The translations under genes were made by a program, and so were the position numbers. A stretch of DNA of 63,921 nucleotides from Variovorax saccharolyticus. Lineage in GTDB: Bacteria > Pseudomonadota > Gammaproteobacteria > Burkholderiales > Burkholderiaceae_C. The notes below the pieces were generated by a model that worked only from the letters and a program-made list of their open reading frames with translations, did no database searches and was not told the origin of the DNA. The stretch covers positions 1-63,921 of the forward strand of contig NZ_JASZYT010000022.1 in the NCBI RefSeq assembly GCF_030316765.1, in the 5' to 3' direction. The stretch's first letter is position 1. Every line of letters begins with the position of its first letter. Below, piece by piece: positions 53,204-61,466 of the stretch.

Positions 53204-53418
53204 CGGCGAATGTGTGCCCACTGTTTTAACGGATAGGGCGCCAGCTTGGGACGCCTACTGGCATTGGCAGGGACGTTTACAGACGATGAATGGTGCGATG
53301 CGTGGGTTCGGTCCTCGATCTATGGCTGAGGGACACTTGACGCGGGTTCAATGAACGAGGCGCATCCGGCGCCAGACACATGCGCATGCCGTTTGCCGTT
53401 TGCCGTTTGCCGACCGCC

Positions 53419-53637
53419 CTACGCTTTTTCGCCGCACAAGTTCTCGTCCTGCTTCCTGATCGTCGCGATGGCTGCGTGCCTCGCCTCGATCAGCGCCTGG
53501 TCTTTGGAGCGCGCGCCCGTTTCTGAGTTCTCGACGGCCAGGTCGTCAATCTGGAACAACCTTGCCCATCCAGTCAGTACCTGCCAAGCCTTGATCTCGA
53601 CTTGATGCCCGCGGTGCCCGAAGCTCGAATCCGACAT
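53419..53637 (-). CDS. Small alpha/beta orphan protein, 72 aa (paralogue of 60939)
   Basis: A 72-residue protein starting MSDSSFGHRGHQVEIKAW. It is clearly paralogous to the protein at 60939-61145 (both start MSDxSFxHxGHQVxI, share FQIDD and end ALIExRHxAIAxIR). The pattern is two or three beta strands (HQVEIKAW, RLFQIDDLAV) then a C-terminal helix (SKDQALIEARHAAIATIRKQ). It has no motif of known function. The start is supported by the alignment with its paralogue rather than by the weak ribosome binding site. Confidence 0.65.
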   Translation of the reverse strand: MSDSSFGHRGHQVEIKAWQVLTGWARLFQIDDLAVENSETGARSKDQALIEARHAAIATIRKQDENLCGEKA

Positions 53638-53665
53638 TCCTTAACCCAAACAGCGGTTGATCAGC

Positions 53666-53866
53666 TCAGACAGCCAGCTTTCGTGGCGGCTGAGTTTGCG
53701 GCATTGGTTGAGTGAGCCCCTGGCCCTGGACTGCGGCCTCCGCCCTGCGTGCAAATTGGCTGTAGCCCGCCACAGCGAGAAGGATGACGATGACTGCCAA
53801 CAGGATCCAGCGATACGCCCGCCTGTTATGCCGGGTCGCAGATTTCAATTGCCGATGAGATTCCAT
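53666..53866 (-). CDS. Small membrane protein, 66 aa
   Basis: The ATG at 53866 gives a 66-residue protein with a basic N-terminus (MESHRQLKSATRHNRRAYR), one transmembrane helix (WILLAVIVILLAVAGYS) and a periplasmic tail rich in Q and P (GLTQPMPQTQPPRK). The positive-inside rule predicts N-in. It lies 28 bp upstream of the 72-aa orphan in the same direction, so the two are probably co-transcribed. No family was recognised. Confidence 0.55.
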   Translation of the reverse strand: MESHRQLKSATRHNRRAYRWILLAVIVILLAVAGYSQFARRAEAAVQGQGLTQPMPQTQPPRKLAV

Positions 53867-54102
53867 AACTGACTTTCAAACGGAAAGGGTGCTCCGCCGC
53901 GCAGTTTCAGCTTGTGGGACAAGGCCGCATCGTCGTGTGCAGACTTACAAGGTGCGGATCCCGATCGCGGTGGCTGCTCGCCTGAGAGGGGAGAGCACGT
54001 AGCGAGCGACGTATCACGTCGGCCCAGCGCGGTCTCGGTGCGTTTCATTGCCAGAGCCGGGAGAAGAAGGCATCTCCTGAATAAGAGGGCGATGCACAAT
54101 CC

Positions 54103-54111
54103 TGCTATAGT
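54103..54111 (+). promoter_or_regulatory. Extended -10 promoter-like site
   Basis: TGCTATAGT is an extended -10 element (TGn plus TATAGT, one mismatch to TATAAT). It lies about 35 bp upstream of the 31-codon gene at 54145. No good -35 hexamer is visible, which is usual for extended -10 promoters. Confidence 0.5.
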
Positions 54112-54144
54112 CAAGCATCCCGGATACGCTCAGGCTCATTTCGG

Positions 54145-54240
54145 ATGCCTGCGCAGGCAAGCCGACCACCCAACGGCGCGTCGAAGTCACCACGACGAGA
54201 AAAACCAAAGGTGACTTTCGCAAGTGAATATTTGCCGTAA
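54145..54240 (+). CDS. 31-aa microprotein
   Basis: The ATG at 54145 encodes MPAQASRPPNGASKSPRREK and then PKVTFASEYLP, ending in TAA. The first 22 residues are basic and disordered (P, R, K, S); the last eight (VTFASEYL) are hydrophobic or aromatic and could bind a partner groove. It has a promoter-like site 35 bp upstream and a strong terminator 40 bp downstream, so it appears as a complete transcription unit. It has only a weak ribosome binding site. It may be a small protein or a dual-function small RNA. Confidence 0.4.
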   Translation: MPAQASRPPNGASKSPRREKPKVTFASEYLP

Positions 54241-54278
54241 CGTGGGCCGCGTAAGTGCTCACGGCCACCTTCCGATCG

Positions 54279-54301
54279 AGCCGCCATCAGGCGGCTTTTT
54301 T
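54279..54301 (+). terminator. Rho-independent terminator
   Basis: AGCCGCC (54279-54285) and GGCGGCT (54290-54296) form a perfect 7-bp stem with a tetraloop ATCA, followed by six T residues. It is the strongest terminator in the window. It ends the short transcript containing the 31-codon gene. Confidence 0.85.
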
Positions 54302-55105
54302 CATGCGCTGCGCACTCCTAAGTTGCATCGCGGCCCGCATGCGAATCGTGTCCGATGCGTTCTCATGCGCCCCCTCTGCGATCAGGCGAGTTCGCATCCA
54401 GCTCCGCCCCCGCCAGTCATGAAAGCACACCCAGTCACGCCTGCATTCGCAAGGATGCCAAGTTGGTCGTATGGGCATCCGCCTCTTACAACGTGTTCAC
54501 AAGGCCGGCCAACTTCACAAGCCTTGAGGGCAGGCACCTGGAACCTCGATTGCTTATGACCATTGGACGAGAGGCGCTGATGCGCCAGAGACATCGGATA
54601 CGCGCCCTGTTCAACGTGTCTCGTGGGTCGTTCAACACGCGATCCAACTTGGCAATTCCAATGATCAATCCCTGGATGGCGTGCTCTCTGAGAGTTTGGC
54701 GCAACACCGTCAACCAGATGCTGAGCACGGCCCATGCCTCACGTCGACCGCAGAACGAGTCACCACCACTTGCAGAGGGACCGATCCTCGTCCTGACGCC
54801 CTTGGGCGTTGGAGTGCTTTGGAACTGCGGGTTGACCTGACATCAAGGAGCGCCTCCAGGTGGGCCGACGCCAGCTTCTTCCGTACATGCGAGTTTCGGC
54901 CCCGCAGCGCGGCGGCAGCTATCGTGATCACAAAGTATGGAAGGCGCCCATCAGCCAATGACCCGCAGGGTCCGCCGTTGACGGATGCGGTGGCGCAAGA
55001 GCGGTAGCTGGCGGTGCCCTGCAGCGGGCCGTCCGTCGGCGGCGGGCGCGATCGCCGAGGCTGTGCGGGTCGAGGTGCTGGCCCACTGGTCCCGGGCCGG
55101 GCGCG
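54302..55105. other. No gene seen
   Basis: Several open frames overlap here on both strands, none with a recognisable domain or a good start. It lies between the terminator at 54301 and the GAF gene. Confidence 0.35.
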
Positions 55106-55675
55106 CTACGGCAGGAGCCGCCAGCTCGCGCTAGCCTGTTCGAACTCCCGCGCCCTCTGGGCGTCGATCTTTCGTGCCGCGAGCTGGGCGCACATCTCGA
55201 GCTTCTTGAGATCGCGCTCGGTCAAGGCCAGGTTGGCCGAGAAGCTGAAGCAGCAGAAGGTGCCGTAGACCCGCCCGTCCGTCAGCACGATGGGCGCGCT
55301 CATGTGGGCGCCGATCGGGAAATCCGTCGGTGGCAGCTCGGCCTTGTTCGGTAGGGATGTCACGTCATGGATCAGGCGCGGCAGGCGGCCGTCGACCACG
55401 CGCTGGCAGAAGCCCTGCTCGAGCGTGGACGAGCCGCCTTCCGAGATCACCGCGGCCTCGGGGCGGGTTTCCACGCGGCGGAAGACACGGCGGCCATCGA
55501 CGAACTCGGAGACGAATACGACATCCATCCTCAGGTGATCCTTGACGAGCCGCAGCACCTCGGAAACGGAAGGGTCAATCAGCGCGTCCGCGCCGTCGGA
55601 GGTGGCGACCAGGAGCTCGGAGATCCGAACCTCGAAGGCGTCGGGGGCAAGGTAGTCAAGGGTGTCGAAACTCAT
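55106..55675 (-). CDS. Stand-alone GAF-domain protein
   Basis: This is a 189-residue protein from the ATG at 55675 (MSFDTLDYLAPDAFEVRIS). Residues about 30-170 form a GAF domain: LRLVKDHLRMDVVFVSEFVD, FCQRVVDGRLPRLIHDV, IGAHMSAPIVLTDGRVYGTF and CCFSFSANLALTERDLK. The same type of GAF precedes EAL phosphodiesterase domains in other proteins, but here no output domain follows. It would bind a small ligand or haem and act through protein contacts. It is a lone leftward gene. Confidence 0.85.
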   Translation of the reverse strand: MSFDTLDYLAPDAFEVRISELLVATSDGADALIDPSVSEVLRLVKDHLRMDVVFVSEFVDGRRVFRRVETRPEAAVISEGGSSTLEQGFCQRVVDGRLPRLIHDVTSLPNKAELPPTDFPIGAHMSAPIVLTDGRVYGTFCCFSFSANLALTERDLKKLEMCAQLAARKIDAQRAREFEQASASWRLLP

Positions 55676-56334
55676 CTGAAGCTGGATTCGTGGACAAGAA
55701 GAGGAGGAGGGACGTTCGAGCATAGAACAGTCGTAGAAGAACCCAAACTGGCTTACACGTGCCGATTTGTCGTGAACGCCACCCCAGCCCCATCGAGGGC
55801 CGCCAGCAGACGGTTTTCATCGCCCGACCAGATGGCAGTTCGACCGGTTAATGCAACGCGATGATCGACCAGAATAACCATTGCAGCCTCGTCGCCGACA
55901 AGGACGTGAACACAGTGGGGCGGGCCAACTACGAGAAGGTTCTGACCCCTCGACATCTGGAAGAAATAGCGGTGATCGCATCCGGTGGCGTGACATTTTG
56001 GGTAACGTTCACACGACAGCGGACCGGCGTTGCTTTACCCAAGGCAAGCAGATCCAGGCCGGGAGCTTGCGGGAATGCTATCGACAGGCCCTCGATCGCG
56101 ATAGATGGATGCGTAGCGTAGCCCGAGAGTTCATGCAGACGCTCGAGGTCGAGGAGATCTGAACCCGCGGCTACGCGTCCCATGCGAGCGGTTGAATCCA
56201 TTCGCCGCCGCGCGTGGTCGGTCACAGACGGCCTCCCACGGCGCGCTGTCCTTCAGACAAGGCCCGTGCACGCCTGCACCGGAGCGAGACGACGTTTGCG
56301 CACAATTTGACCAAACTTCCAATAGCCCCGAACC
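55676..56334. other. Sparse region with one weak candidate
   Basis: Apart from the weak 67-aa candidate at 55753-55956, a + strand frame ending at 56162 (RECYRQALDRDRWMRSVARE) looks helical but has no credible start. No domain was recognised. Confidence 0.3.
55753..55956 (-). CDS. Possible small protein, 67 aa
   Basis: From ATG 55956 (MSRGQNLLVVGPPHCVHVLV) the frame has a protein-like alternation of hydrophobic strands (HVLVGDEAAMVILVDHRVAL) and a possible helix (DENRLLAALDGAG). No ribosome binding site is evident and no family was recognised. It may be a real small gene or a relic. Confidence 0.3.
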   Translation of the reverse strand: MSRGQNLLVVGPPHCVHVLVGDEAAMVILVDHRVALTGRTAIWSGDENRLLAALDGAGVAFTTNRHV

Positions 56335-56604
56335 ATGTCAACAGATCCAAGCACTCCAATTTCCGATGGCCACTCGCTTGGATACCGAGGCTTTCGCTTT
56401 GAGCTCCGCGCAGAGCCGGTGCGCGGCGGCTATCGGCCCATCGTCATCCTTGTGCGAACACCTGCGGACGAGGAGGAGACTCGACTGCCCAACGACACCG
56501 AGGAAATCGTGTATGGGACAGAATCGGAAGCGACTCGGCACGGCGAGCAGCAGGCGATGCGATGGGTTCATGACCGCACCGGCGATGGGCAGGCCCAATT
56601 CTGA
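56335..56604 (+). CDS. Small alpha/beta orphan protein, 89 aa
   Basis: An 89-residue protein starting MSTDPSTPISDGHSLGYRGF. Beta strands (GYRGFRFELRAEPV, YRPIVILVRTP) are followed by an acidic linker and a C-terminal helix (GTESEATRHGEQQAMRWVHD). The helix start G-T-E-x-E-A and its aromatic W match the layout of the small orphans at 6627, 39898, 53419 and 60939. It has no signal peptide. The function is unknown. Confidence 0.55.
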   Translation: MSTDPSTPISDGHSLGYRGFRFELRAEPVRGGYRPIVILVRTPADEEETRLPNDTEEIVYGTESEATRHGEQQAMRWVHDRTGDGQAQF

Positions 56605-56933
56605 GCAGCGCTCGCCGGAGGCCGCGGCGGGTAAGCTGAGTGATCGCCGGATGCTCCGTAATCGACGACCTCCAATCACGGGCTCACGGCCCGGCGACCT
56701 GCGCCGTCGACGATCCATTCCCAAGCACCGGTAGCCGCTTTTCGCCGCCGGCCGGTTTACGGTCCTCGGCGCCGCCTAGTCGATCGGATTGGCCGGTGCG
56801 GGCACGCCGCTCCGAGCACCCCCTCCCCTCAAGGCGGCGGGGGCCGCCGCCTCTCGGTGACAGCATCCGGGGCCCACTCGGAGGGGCTCATCGAACGACG
56901 AGTTCTTCTTCTGCAGCAACATCGACGCTATGC
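56605..56933. other. No gene seen
   Basis: GC-rich stretch before the ParD-like operator, with only short random frames. The ParD-like promoter is expected near its right edge. Confidence 0.35.
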
Positions 56934-56960
56934 GAAACGTATATACTTCATATACGTTTC
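56934..56960. promoter_or_regulatory. Perfect palindrome upstream of the ParD-like gene
   Basis: GAAACGTATAT (56934-56944) and ATATACGTTTC (56950-56960) are perfect 11-bp inverted repeats separated by 5 bp, ending 15 bp before the ATG of the ParD-like gene. It is AT-rich within GC-rich DNA and contains repeated ATATAC and CATAC motifs. Its position and symmetry fit an autoregulatory operator bound by the ParD-like protein. Confidence 0.8.
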
Positions 56961-56975
56961 ATACAGAGGTAGCAG

Positions 56976-57230
56976 ATGGGTATCGTAAAGATTTCAGAGC
57001 TGATGCACGAGAACCTGCGCGTCGCTGGCAACGCGCTCAGCAGGTCCATCAATGCGCAGGCAGAGCACTGGATGCGCGTCGGCATGCTGACCGAGATGCA
57101 CCCGGAGCTGGACCACCGGGAAATCTGCCAACTGTTGATACGAGCCGAACTCGCGGGGGGCCTGGACATTACCGCGGCCGTTACGCCCCATTCTGGCAAG
57201 CCCCGTGCATCCTCGACGGGGAGGCACTGA
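56976..57230 (+). CDS. ParD-like antitoxin-type protein
   Basis: An 84-residue protein from the ATG at 56976, with AGAGGT five bases upstream. MGIVKISELMHENLRVAGNA followed by LSRSINAQAEHWMRVGML matches the ParD-like family (a ribbon-helix-helix strand KISELMHENL, then helices), which binds DNA and is related to type II antitoxins. The C-terminal 25 residues are flexible, as in antitoxins. Its stop overlaps the start of the methionine aminopeptidase gene (TGATG). No ParE-type toxin gene is present; the aminopeptidase takes that position. A perfect palindrome precedes it, probably its own operator. Confidence 0.85.
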   Translation: MGIVKISELMHENLRVAGNALSRSINAQAEHWMRVGMLTEMHPELDHREICQLLIRAELAGGLDITAAVTPHSGKPRASSTGRH

Positions 57231-58021
57231 TGGCTCGCGGCGTTCCGATCAAGTCCACCGAGGAAGTCGGGATGGCGCGGCGCGCCGCCCTCCTTGCCGC
57301 AGAGGTTCTAGGCATGATCGAGCCCTACGTCGTGCCGGGGGTGAGCACGGAGGCGCTCGACCGCATTTGCCACGACCATATCGTGAATGTCCAGGGGGCC
57401 ATTCCAGCCAACGTCGGGTATCAGGGGTATCCGAAGGCCATCCTCACCTCCGTCAATCAGGTGGTTTGTCACGGCATCCCTTCTTTGACCAAGATTCTGA
57501 GGAAGGGCGACATCATCAATATCGATGTCGCGGTCATCAAGGATGGCTGGTTCGGTGACACCAGTCGCATGTACTTCGTCGGTGCCCCCAGCGTGTTGGC
57601 TCGACGCTTGGTGGAGACGACGTACGAAGCCATGCTCGCCGGCATCCGGCAGGTCAAGCCTGGCGCGACGCTGGGCGATGTTGGCCATGCCATCCAGACG
57701 GTCGCCCAACGGGAGCATTTCAGCGTGGTGCGCGAATATTGCGGTCACGGCATCGGGCAGGTCTATCACGATGAACCGCAAGTCCTGCACTACGGGCGGC
57801 GCGGGGCGGGCCTCGAGCTGGAGCCGGGGATGGTCTTCACCATCGAACCGATGCTCAACGCCGGTAAGCGCGAAACCAGGCAGTTGCGCGACGGCTGGAC
57901 CGTCGTGACCAAGGACGGGTCTCTTTCCGCGCAGTGGGAACACATGGTCGCCGTGACGCCCGAGGGGTGCGAAGTGCTCACGGCCTGGCCGGGAGGCACA
58001 GGTGCCTACGCACAGGCTTGA
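57230..58021 (+). CDS. map: Type I methionyl aminopeptidase (secondary copy)
   Basis: A 263-residue enzyme of the pita-bread fold. The five dimetal ligands are visible in order: Asp in NIDVAVIKDGWFGD (two), His in CGHGIGQVYHDEP, Glu in TIEPML, Glu in QWEHMVAVT. It removes the initiator Met from new proteins. There is no zinc-finger N-domain. Housekeeping map usually sits next to rpsB; here it overlaps a ParD-like gene by one base, so it is a second, module-linked copy. It may be a specialised aminopeptidase that acts with, or is controlled by, the ParD-like protein. That is inference. Confidence 0.92.
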   Translation: MARGVPIKSTEEVGMARRAALLAAEVLGMIEPYVVPGVSTEALDRICHDHIVNVQGAIPANVGYQGYPKAILTSVNQVVCHGIPSLTKILRKGDIINIDVAVIKDGWFGDTSRMYFVGAPSVLARRLVETTYEAMLAGIRQVKPGATLGDVGHAIQTVAQREHFSVVREYCGHGIGQVYHDEPQVLHYGRRGAGLELEPGMVFTIEPMLNAGKRETRQLRDGWTVVTKDGSLSAQWEHMVAVTPEGCEVLTAWPGGTGAYAQA

Positions 58022-58111
58022 CGCTCAGCACCGGCGAGTCAGTCAAAGAGTGCGAAAGGTCTCCTATCCATCCCGAGGCCATGAGCGCCAGTAGGCACAT
58101 CGGCCTGCCGC

Positions 58112-58876
58112 CTAACGGCGGGGCGCGGCTTTCAGCTGTGCCAAGAGCTTTCCTGCGACCTCCCCAGCGTGCTCGAGCTGACGAACGCGGTCGTTGATTG
58201 CGGTCAGCAATTCGTGCTCGCCGCAGACCAACGTGGCGCCCGACCCCGGCCCACCATCAGTCATCTCACCCGGAAACGACAGGTTCCAATAGGGCCAACC
58301 GACGGGCAAGACTTCAATGTTGTAGGCGTCAGCCAGGGCGAACGCCGGGATCGCCACGGACTCGAGAAACTTGTGGTCGGGGGCCGCGATGGGCGTGGGG
58401 CGATGCGCCTTGACCGTCATCGCGAATCGAACCGGGGCATCCAGCTCCATCGTGCCCGCTCTCACCAAGGCGCTGAGAGTGGTGGGTGCGCTGCCGGTCC
58501 AGGCGCCCACCTGGTCACCTAAGAATGCGAACGCCGAGCCGGACTCGCAAATGGCCAGGAGGCGCTCGCACGGACCAGGCGAGCGCGCATACGTCCCAAG
58601 GAGCTCGCCCACGACCGGATGCCGGCGCTGGTCAGCGTACAGGCGGTGCGGCTCATAGCCAAAACGATGCAACGCCACATGGGAGGCATCCTCGGGCGAC
58701 ACCTCGCCTTGGACTCCTGAGATGCCCTTGAGCGCTCCAATGCACTGCCACAGCGTCCGCACCACCGCCGTCAGCGGCTGCCCCGTGATTGCCGCGATCG
58801 CAGCGGGAATCGGCTCCACCGCGCCACCCCGGTCTCGAATGATGGGGCTGAGTGTTCGTGGGGGCGTGGCGGTCAT
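58112..58876 (-). CDS. Hypothetical protein, 254 aa
   Basis: From the ATG at 58876 (AAGGAA upstream) the protein begins MTATPPRTLSPIIRDRGGAV. It contains PIPAAIAAITGQPLTAVVRT, an acidic segment (GEVSPEDASHVALHRFGYEP), and later IPAFALADAYNIEVLPVGWP followed by YWNLSFPGE; the C-terminal 35 residues form a helix (HELLTAINDRVRQLEHAGEV). No signal peptide or membrane helix is seen. I do not recognise the family. It is convergent with the map gene across 90 bp. The length and composition argue that it is real. Confidence 0.6.
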   Translation of the reverse strand: MTATPPRTLSPIIRDRGGAVEPIPAAIAAITGQPLTAVVRTLWQCIGALKGISGVQGEVSPEDASHVALHRFGYEPHRLYADQRRHPVVGELLGTYARSPGPCERLLAICESGSAFAFLGDQVGAWTGSAPTTLSALVRAGTMELDAPVRFAMTVKAHRPTPIAAPDHKFLESVAIPAFALADAYNIEVLPVGWPYWNLSFPGEMTDGGPGSGATLVCGEHELLTAINDRVRQLEHAGEVAGKLLAQLKAAPRR

Positions 58877-59136
58877 GCGGGTTCCTTGGTCTAAAGATCG
58901 AGGGCAGCGATGAGGTGCGCACCGCCGCCGTCCCAGGCGGACAGCCTTGTCCGGCCAGCAGCCTCTTCCCTGGGCTTCCAGCATGAGGTCCTGCATCCAG
59001 AAGGCGAGCACCCTCATCGATGAGCCGTTCTACCCGCGCGAGATTGGTGACGACGCCAGCCTTGCTTGGGTTGCGCGCGTAGGACTGCGCCACTCGAATG
59101 CTGGCGTCGCACTCAGGTGGTTTAGCTTTCGCGCGC
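58877..59136. other. No gene seen
   Basis: Short gap between the 254-aa gene and the regulator relic. Random frames only. Confidence 0.3.
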
Positions 59137-59640
59137 TCAATGCTTGAGGATCCATCGCCTGACCATGTTTCGTCGGGCGGCCCGTGCCAAGCTTACGGCT
59201 ATGGGCTTCAACCCGAATGGAGGAAAAGAGCGGTCAAAGTATCGCTGCATGCCCCGCAACTCAGACCACCTCCGCGTCGCGCTCGGCGTCGCCGAAGCCA
59301 GTATTCGAGCACGGTACGGCTTTTGCAGGAAGTCCACCGCGCCGTTTTTTGATGGCTGGACGGCCGTTGGTATGCCTACGCTGTCGCGAATGAACACGAT
59401 CGGTAGGCAGACTGTCATGTCCTGAAGGCGCTTGCGCAGCGACAACCCGTTCATCCCAGGCATGTGCAGGTCCAACACCAGACAGCCACGCCGCGTTTGG
59501 TCCCAGGCTGCAGGAACTCCCACGCCGAGCTGAAGACACTGGCGACGAACCGACCGATAGAACCAACTCGCGAATCGAATCGAATCGAATCGAATCGAAT
59601 CGCAATAGGATTCATCATCTTCAGTCAAAAATGCAGGAGT
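59137..59640 (-). pseudogene. Relic of a FixJ-type response regulator
   Basis: On the - strand the core reads TRRGCLVLDLHMPGMNGLSL then RKRLQDMTVCLPIVFI and KNGAVDFLQKPYRARIL, a receiver domain with its phosphoacceptor Asp (LDLHMPG) and Lys (LQKP). Upstream, the FESAWEFLQ-type segment appears in another frame (FVASVFSSAWEFLQ), so there is a frameshift, and a pentanucleotide repeat interrupts the sequence further up. Downstream of the receiver, the C-terminal output domain is lost. It is a decayed regulator. Confidence 0.75.
59571..59602. repeat. Pentanucleotide repeat (CGAAT)x6
   Basis: Six perfect tandem copies of CGAAT (59571-59600) plus CG. On the - strand the same tract reads ATTCG repeats and lies in the 5' part of the decayed regulator. 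Because the unit is five bases, a change in copy number shifts the reading frame, so the tract could have acted as a phase-variable switch or may be a by-product of decay. Confidence 0.9.
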
Positions 59641-60036
59641 TCGCTCGCGGTCAAGGTGTTGGAGCCGTTCAGAATCGGTGCAGATGCCCGCAGCGTCCGA
59701 ACTCGCACGCCCAAAGAACCTCACCCGATCCTCGGGTGTGCGTTTCGGAAAGCGCCCCGTGGTGCATCGCACCACCGACGCGGCCCCCAAGCAGTCCCTT
59801 CGAGGTCCCGTCGTCGCCCATCAGCGTCTTCCACTACCCGTCCGAACGAACGCGCAACTTCCCCTGATACCGCCTTAGAGCCGTCTTGCCTATTGACTAA
59901 GGGGCACCGAGTTGCAACCCGGCCTCCGGCTGGGAAAGGCCAGGTGGAGAAGAACGTACGCGATGCACGGCATCGGCTGTGGCAGGCTCGCAATTGGTGA
60001 ACATTGCCTTGGAGCGTGTGAGCTTGCAGGCCTCTG
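59641..60036. other. No gene seen
   Basis: Short and overlapping frames only. The regulator frame on the - strand continues to 59790 but without homology. Confidence 0.3.
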
Positions 60037-60395
60037 CTACCAGAACCGCCACCACGGTCGGCGCGCTACCGGCAAGGCTGCCAATGGTGCCGCGAGCGTA
60101 GTGGCCGCCGAAAAGCGGCGCCTAGCTTCGGTTTCCATTTCGAGGGCTTCGCGGAGGGCGGTTTGATTGCCCTCATTTGCTTGCATCCGAAGCACCTGAA
60201 CCCGCTGGAAGAGTTCGTCGTCTGAAATGTCGAGTGGTACGCCATTCCGGCATTGTGCGAGTGCTTTGCTCCGACACAGCCAGGCTACGTTGAGCTTGGT
60301 CCGTCGAGCAGGAAAAAAGTCACGAAGGTCTCGCGACTTGCTGGATCCGACTTGTGCGTGACCTCGGTAACGCGAGTGGCGTTGGCGCAGAGTTT
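60037..60395 (-). pseudogene. Possible gene remnant without start codon
   Basis: A - strand frame free of stops reads RHSRYRGHAQVGSSKSRDLR, later NGVPLDISDDELFQRVQVLR and ALREALEMETEARRRFSAAT, ending in RRPWWRFW. The central part is protein-like and helical but there is no start codon before RMQANEG. It may be the tail of a lost gene; no family was recognised. Confidence 0.3.
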
Positions 60396-60938
60396 CTCAA
60401 GCGGGCGCCGACGGCCTGCACGACACGTGCTCAGTTCCACGCCATCCAGGCCCTCAACTAAGAGTGGGCGACCCGCGAGGCAGACCGAGCGCCCGAATCC
60501 TTGCGGGTGGCGCCGGGGCGCGCCGGCGGTGAGACGGACGCCCAGTGAAGTTGCGCCTCCAGCGCTCATTGACCTTGCCTCATCTCAAATCGGAGGGAGT
60601 GCTACTTGACGTACTCGCGGCTCGAAACTGACGGTTTCGCGCGCTATAAACGTAACGCACTCGATTTGTCCGTTTGAGTCGTTGGTCAGCTCCCCAGAAA
60701 CTGACATCGCCTTGAGCCGTTCCTTCTCATCGGTATTGAGATAGCCGGAGTTGTCGCGATCGACGAGTGGCCTAGGTTCTTCTTTTCGACCGAGAGGGGC
60801 ACCGGGGTGGCGTCAACGCCCCGCCAGCGAGGAGAGCTGGCGCCGCGCCGGAGTCTTGCTGCCATCGAGCATTGCGCGCACCATCGGGGCGGAAGGAAAG
60901 GTCTTTCATACCTCAGGTCCCACCGATGGAGGCGACAC
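60396..60938. other. No gene seen
   Basis: Only random frames, apart from the ribosome binding site (GGAGG near 60929) of the next gene. Confidence 0.35.
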
Positions 60939-61145
60939 ATGTCCGACACCAGCTTTGAACACCACGGGCATCAGGTCACGATCGAGGTCTGGCCAACCGG
61001 CGACCGATGGAGCTGGTCGTTCCAGATCGACGACCGGGAGCCTGTCAGGAGCCGCGACGCCGGTGCTCGCTCGGAGGAGGAGGCGCTGATTGAGTCCAGG
61101 CACGAAGCTATCGCGGCGATCAGGGATCTGGATGCCGGGCCGTAG
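60939..61145 (+). CDS. Small alpha/beta orphan protein, 68 aa (paralogue of 53419)
   Basis: The ATG at 60939 follows GGAGG at good spacing. The protein starts MSDTSFEHHGHQVTIEVW, continues DRWSWSFQIDD and ends with the helix SEEEALIESRHEAIAAIRDL. It is a clear paralogue of the 72-aa protein at 53419-53637. The two lie on opposite strands 7 kb apart, so the duplication is not tandem. No known domain is recognised. The conserved pattern suggests a compact beta-hairpin plus helix fold. Confidence 0.7.
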   Translation: MSDTSFEHHGHQVTIEVWPTGDRWSWSFQIDDREPVRSRDAGARSEEEALIESRHEAIAAIRDLDAGP

Positions 61146-61231
61146 GCGCGGCTGACCAGCGAGTTCGTCAGCGAGTTCGTCGGCGAGCGTATACGAGCCA
61201 TCGAATTCCCACAACGCTCCAGGAGGCTTCG

Positions 61232-61466
61232 ATGCTGCTTCGCTTGGCTGGACGAAGCCGATGCACGCTTCGCATTGGTTCAAGAGCCCGGAAGGTGCAT
61301 TGAGGTGTTTGAGCCAATCGATCCGCAAGAGAATCAGTTCGTTTCCGACTTCAATTTGCTCTTAACCGGATCGCGCTTTCGAATGGAGGAGCCATTCCTC
61401 GCGACGAACGAACGCATCGCCGAAATTGTTGGACCGGCGGCAATGCGGCCGCCCCAGAGCTTCTGA
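61232..61466 (+). pseudogene. Small gene with probable frameshift
   Basis: An ATG at 61232 has an excellent ribosome binding site (AGGAGG), yet its frame ends quickly. The adjacent frame carries a continuous protein-like sequence: WLDEADARFALVQEPGRC, EVFEPIDPQENQFVSDFNLL, RMEEPFLATNERIAEIVGP, ending at 61466. One indel near 61245 would join the two into a protein of about 77 aa. No family was recognised. Confidence 0.4.

Noticed and set aside
53391..53412. Short tandem repeat of GTTTGCC
   Set aside because: Only three units, with no coding or structural context. No CRISPR-like spacing was found anywhere in the window.
57230..58021. Reading map as the housekeeping methionine aminopeptidase
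   Set aside because: It is not next to rpsB or other ribosomal genes and is coupled to a ParD-like gene, so a second copy is more likely.
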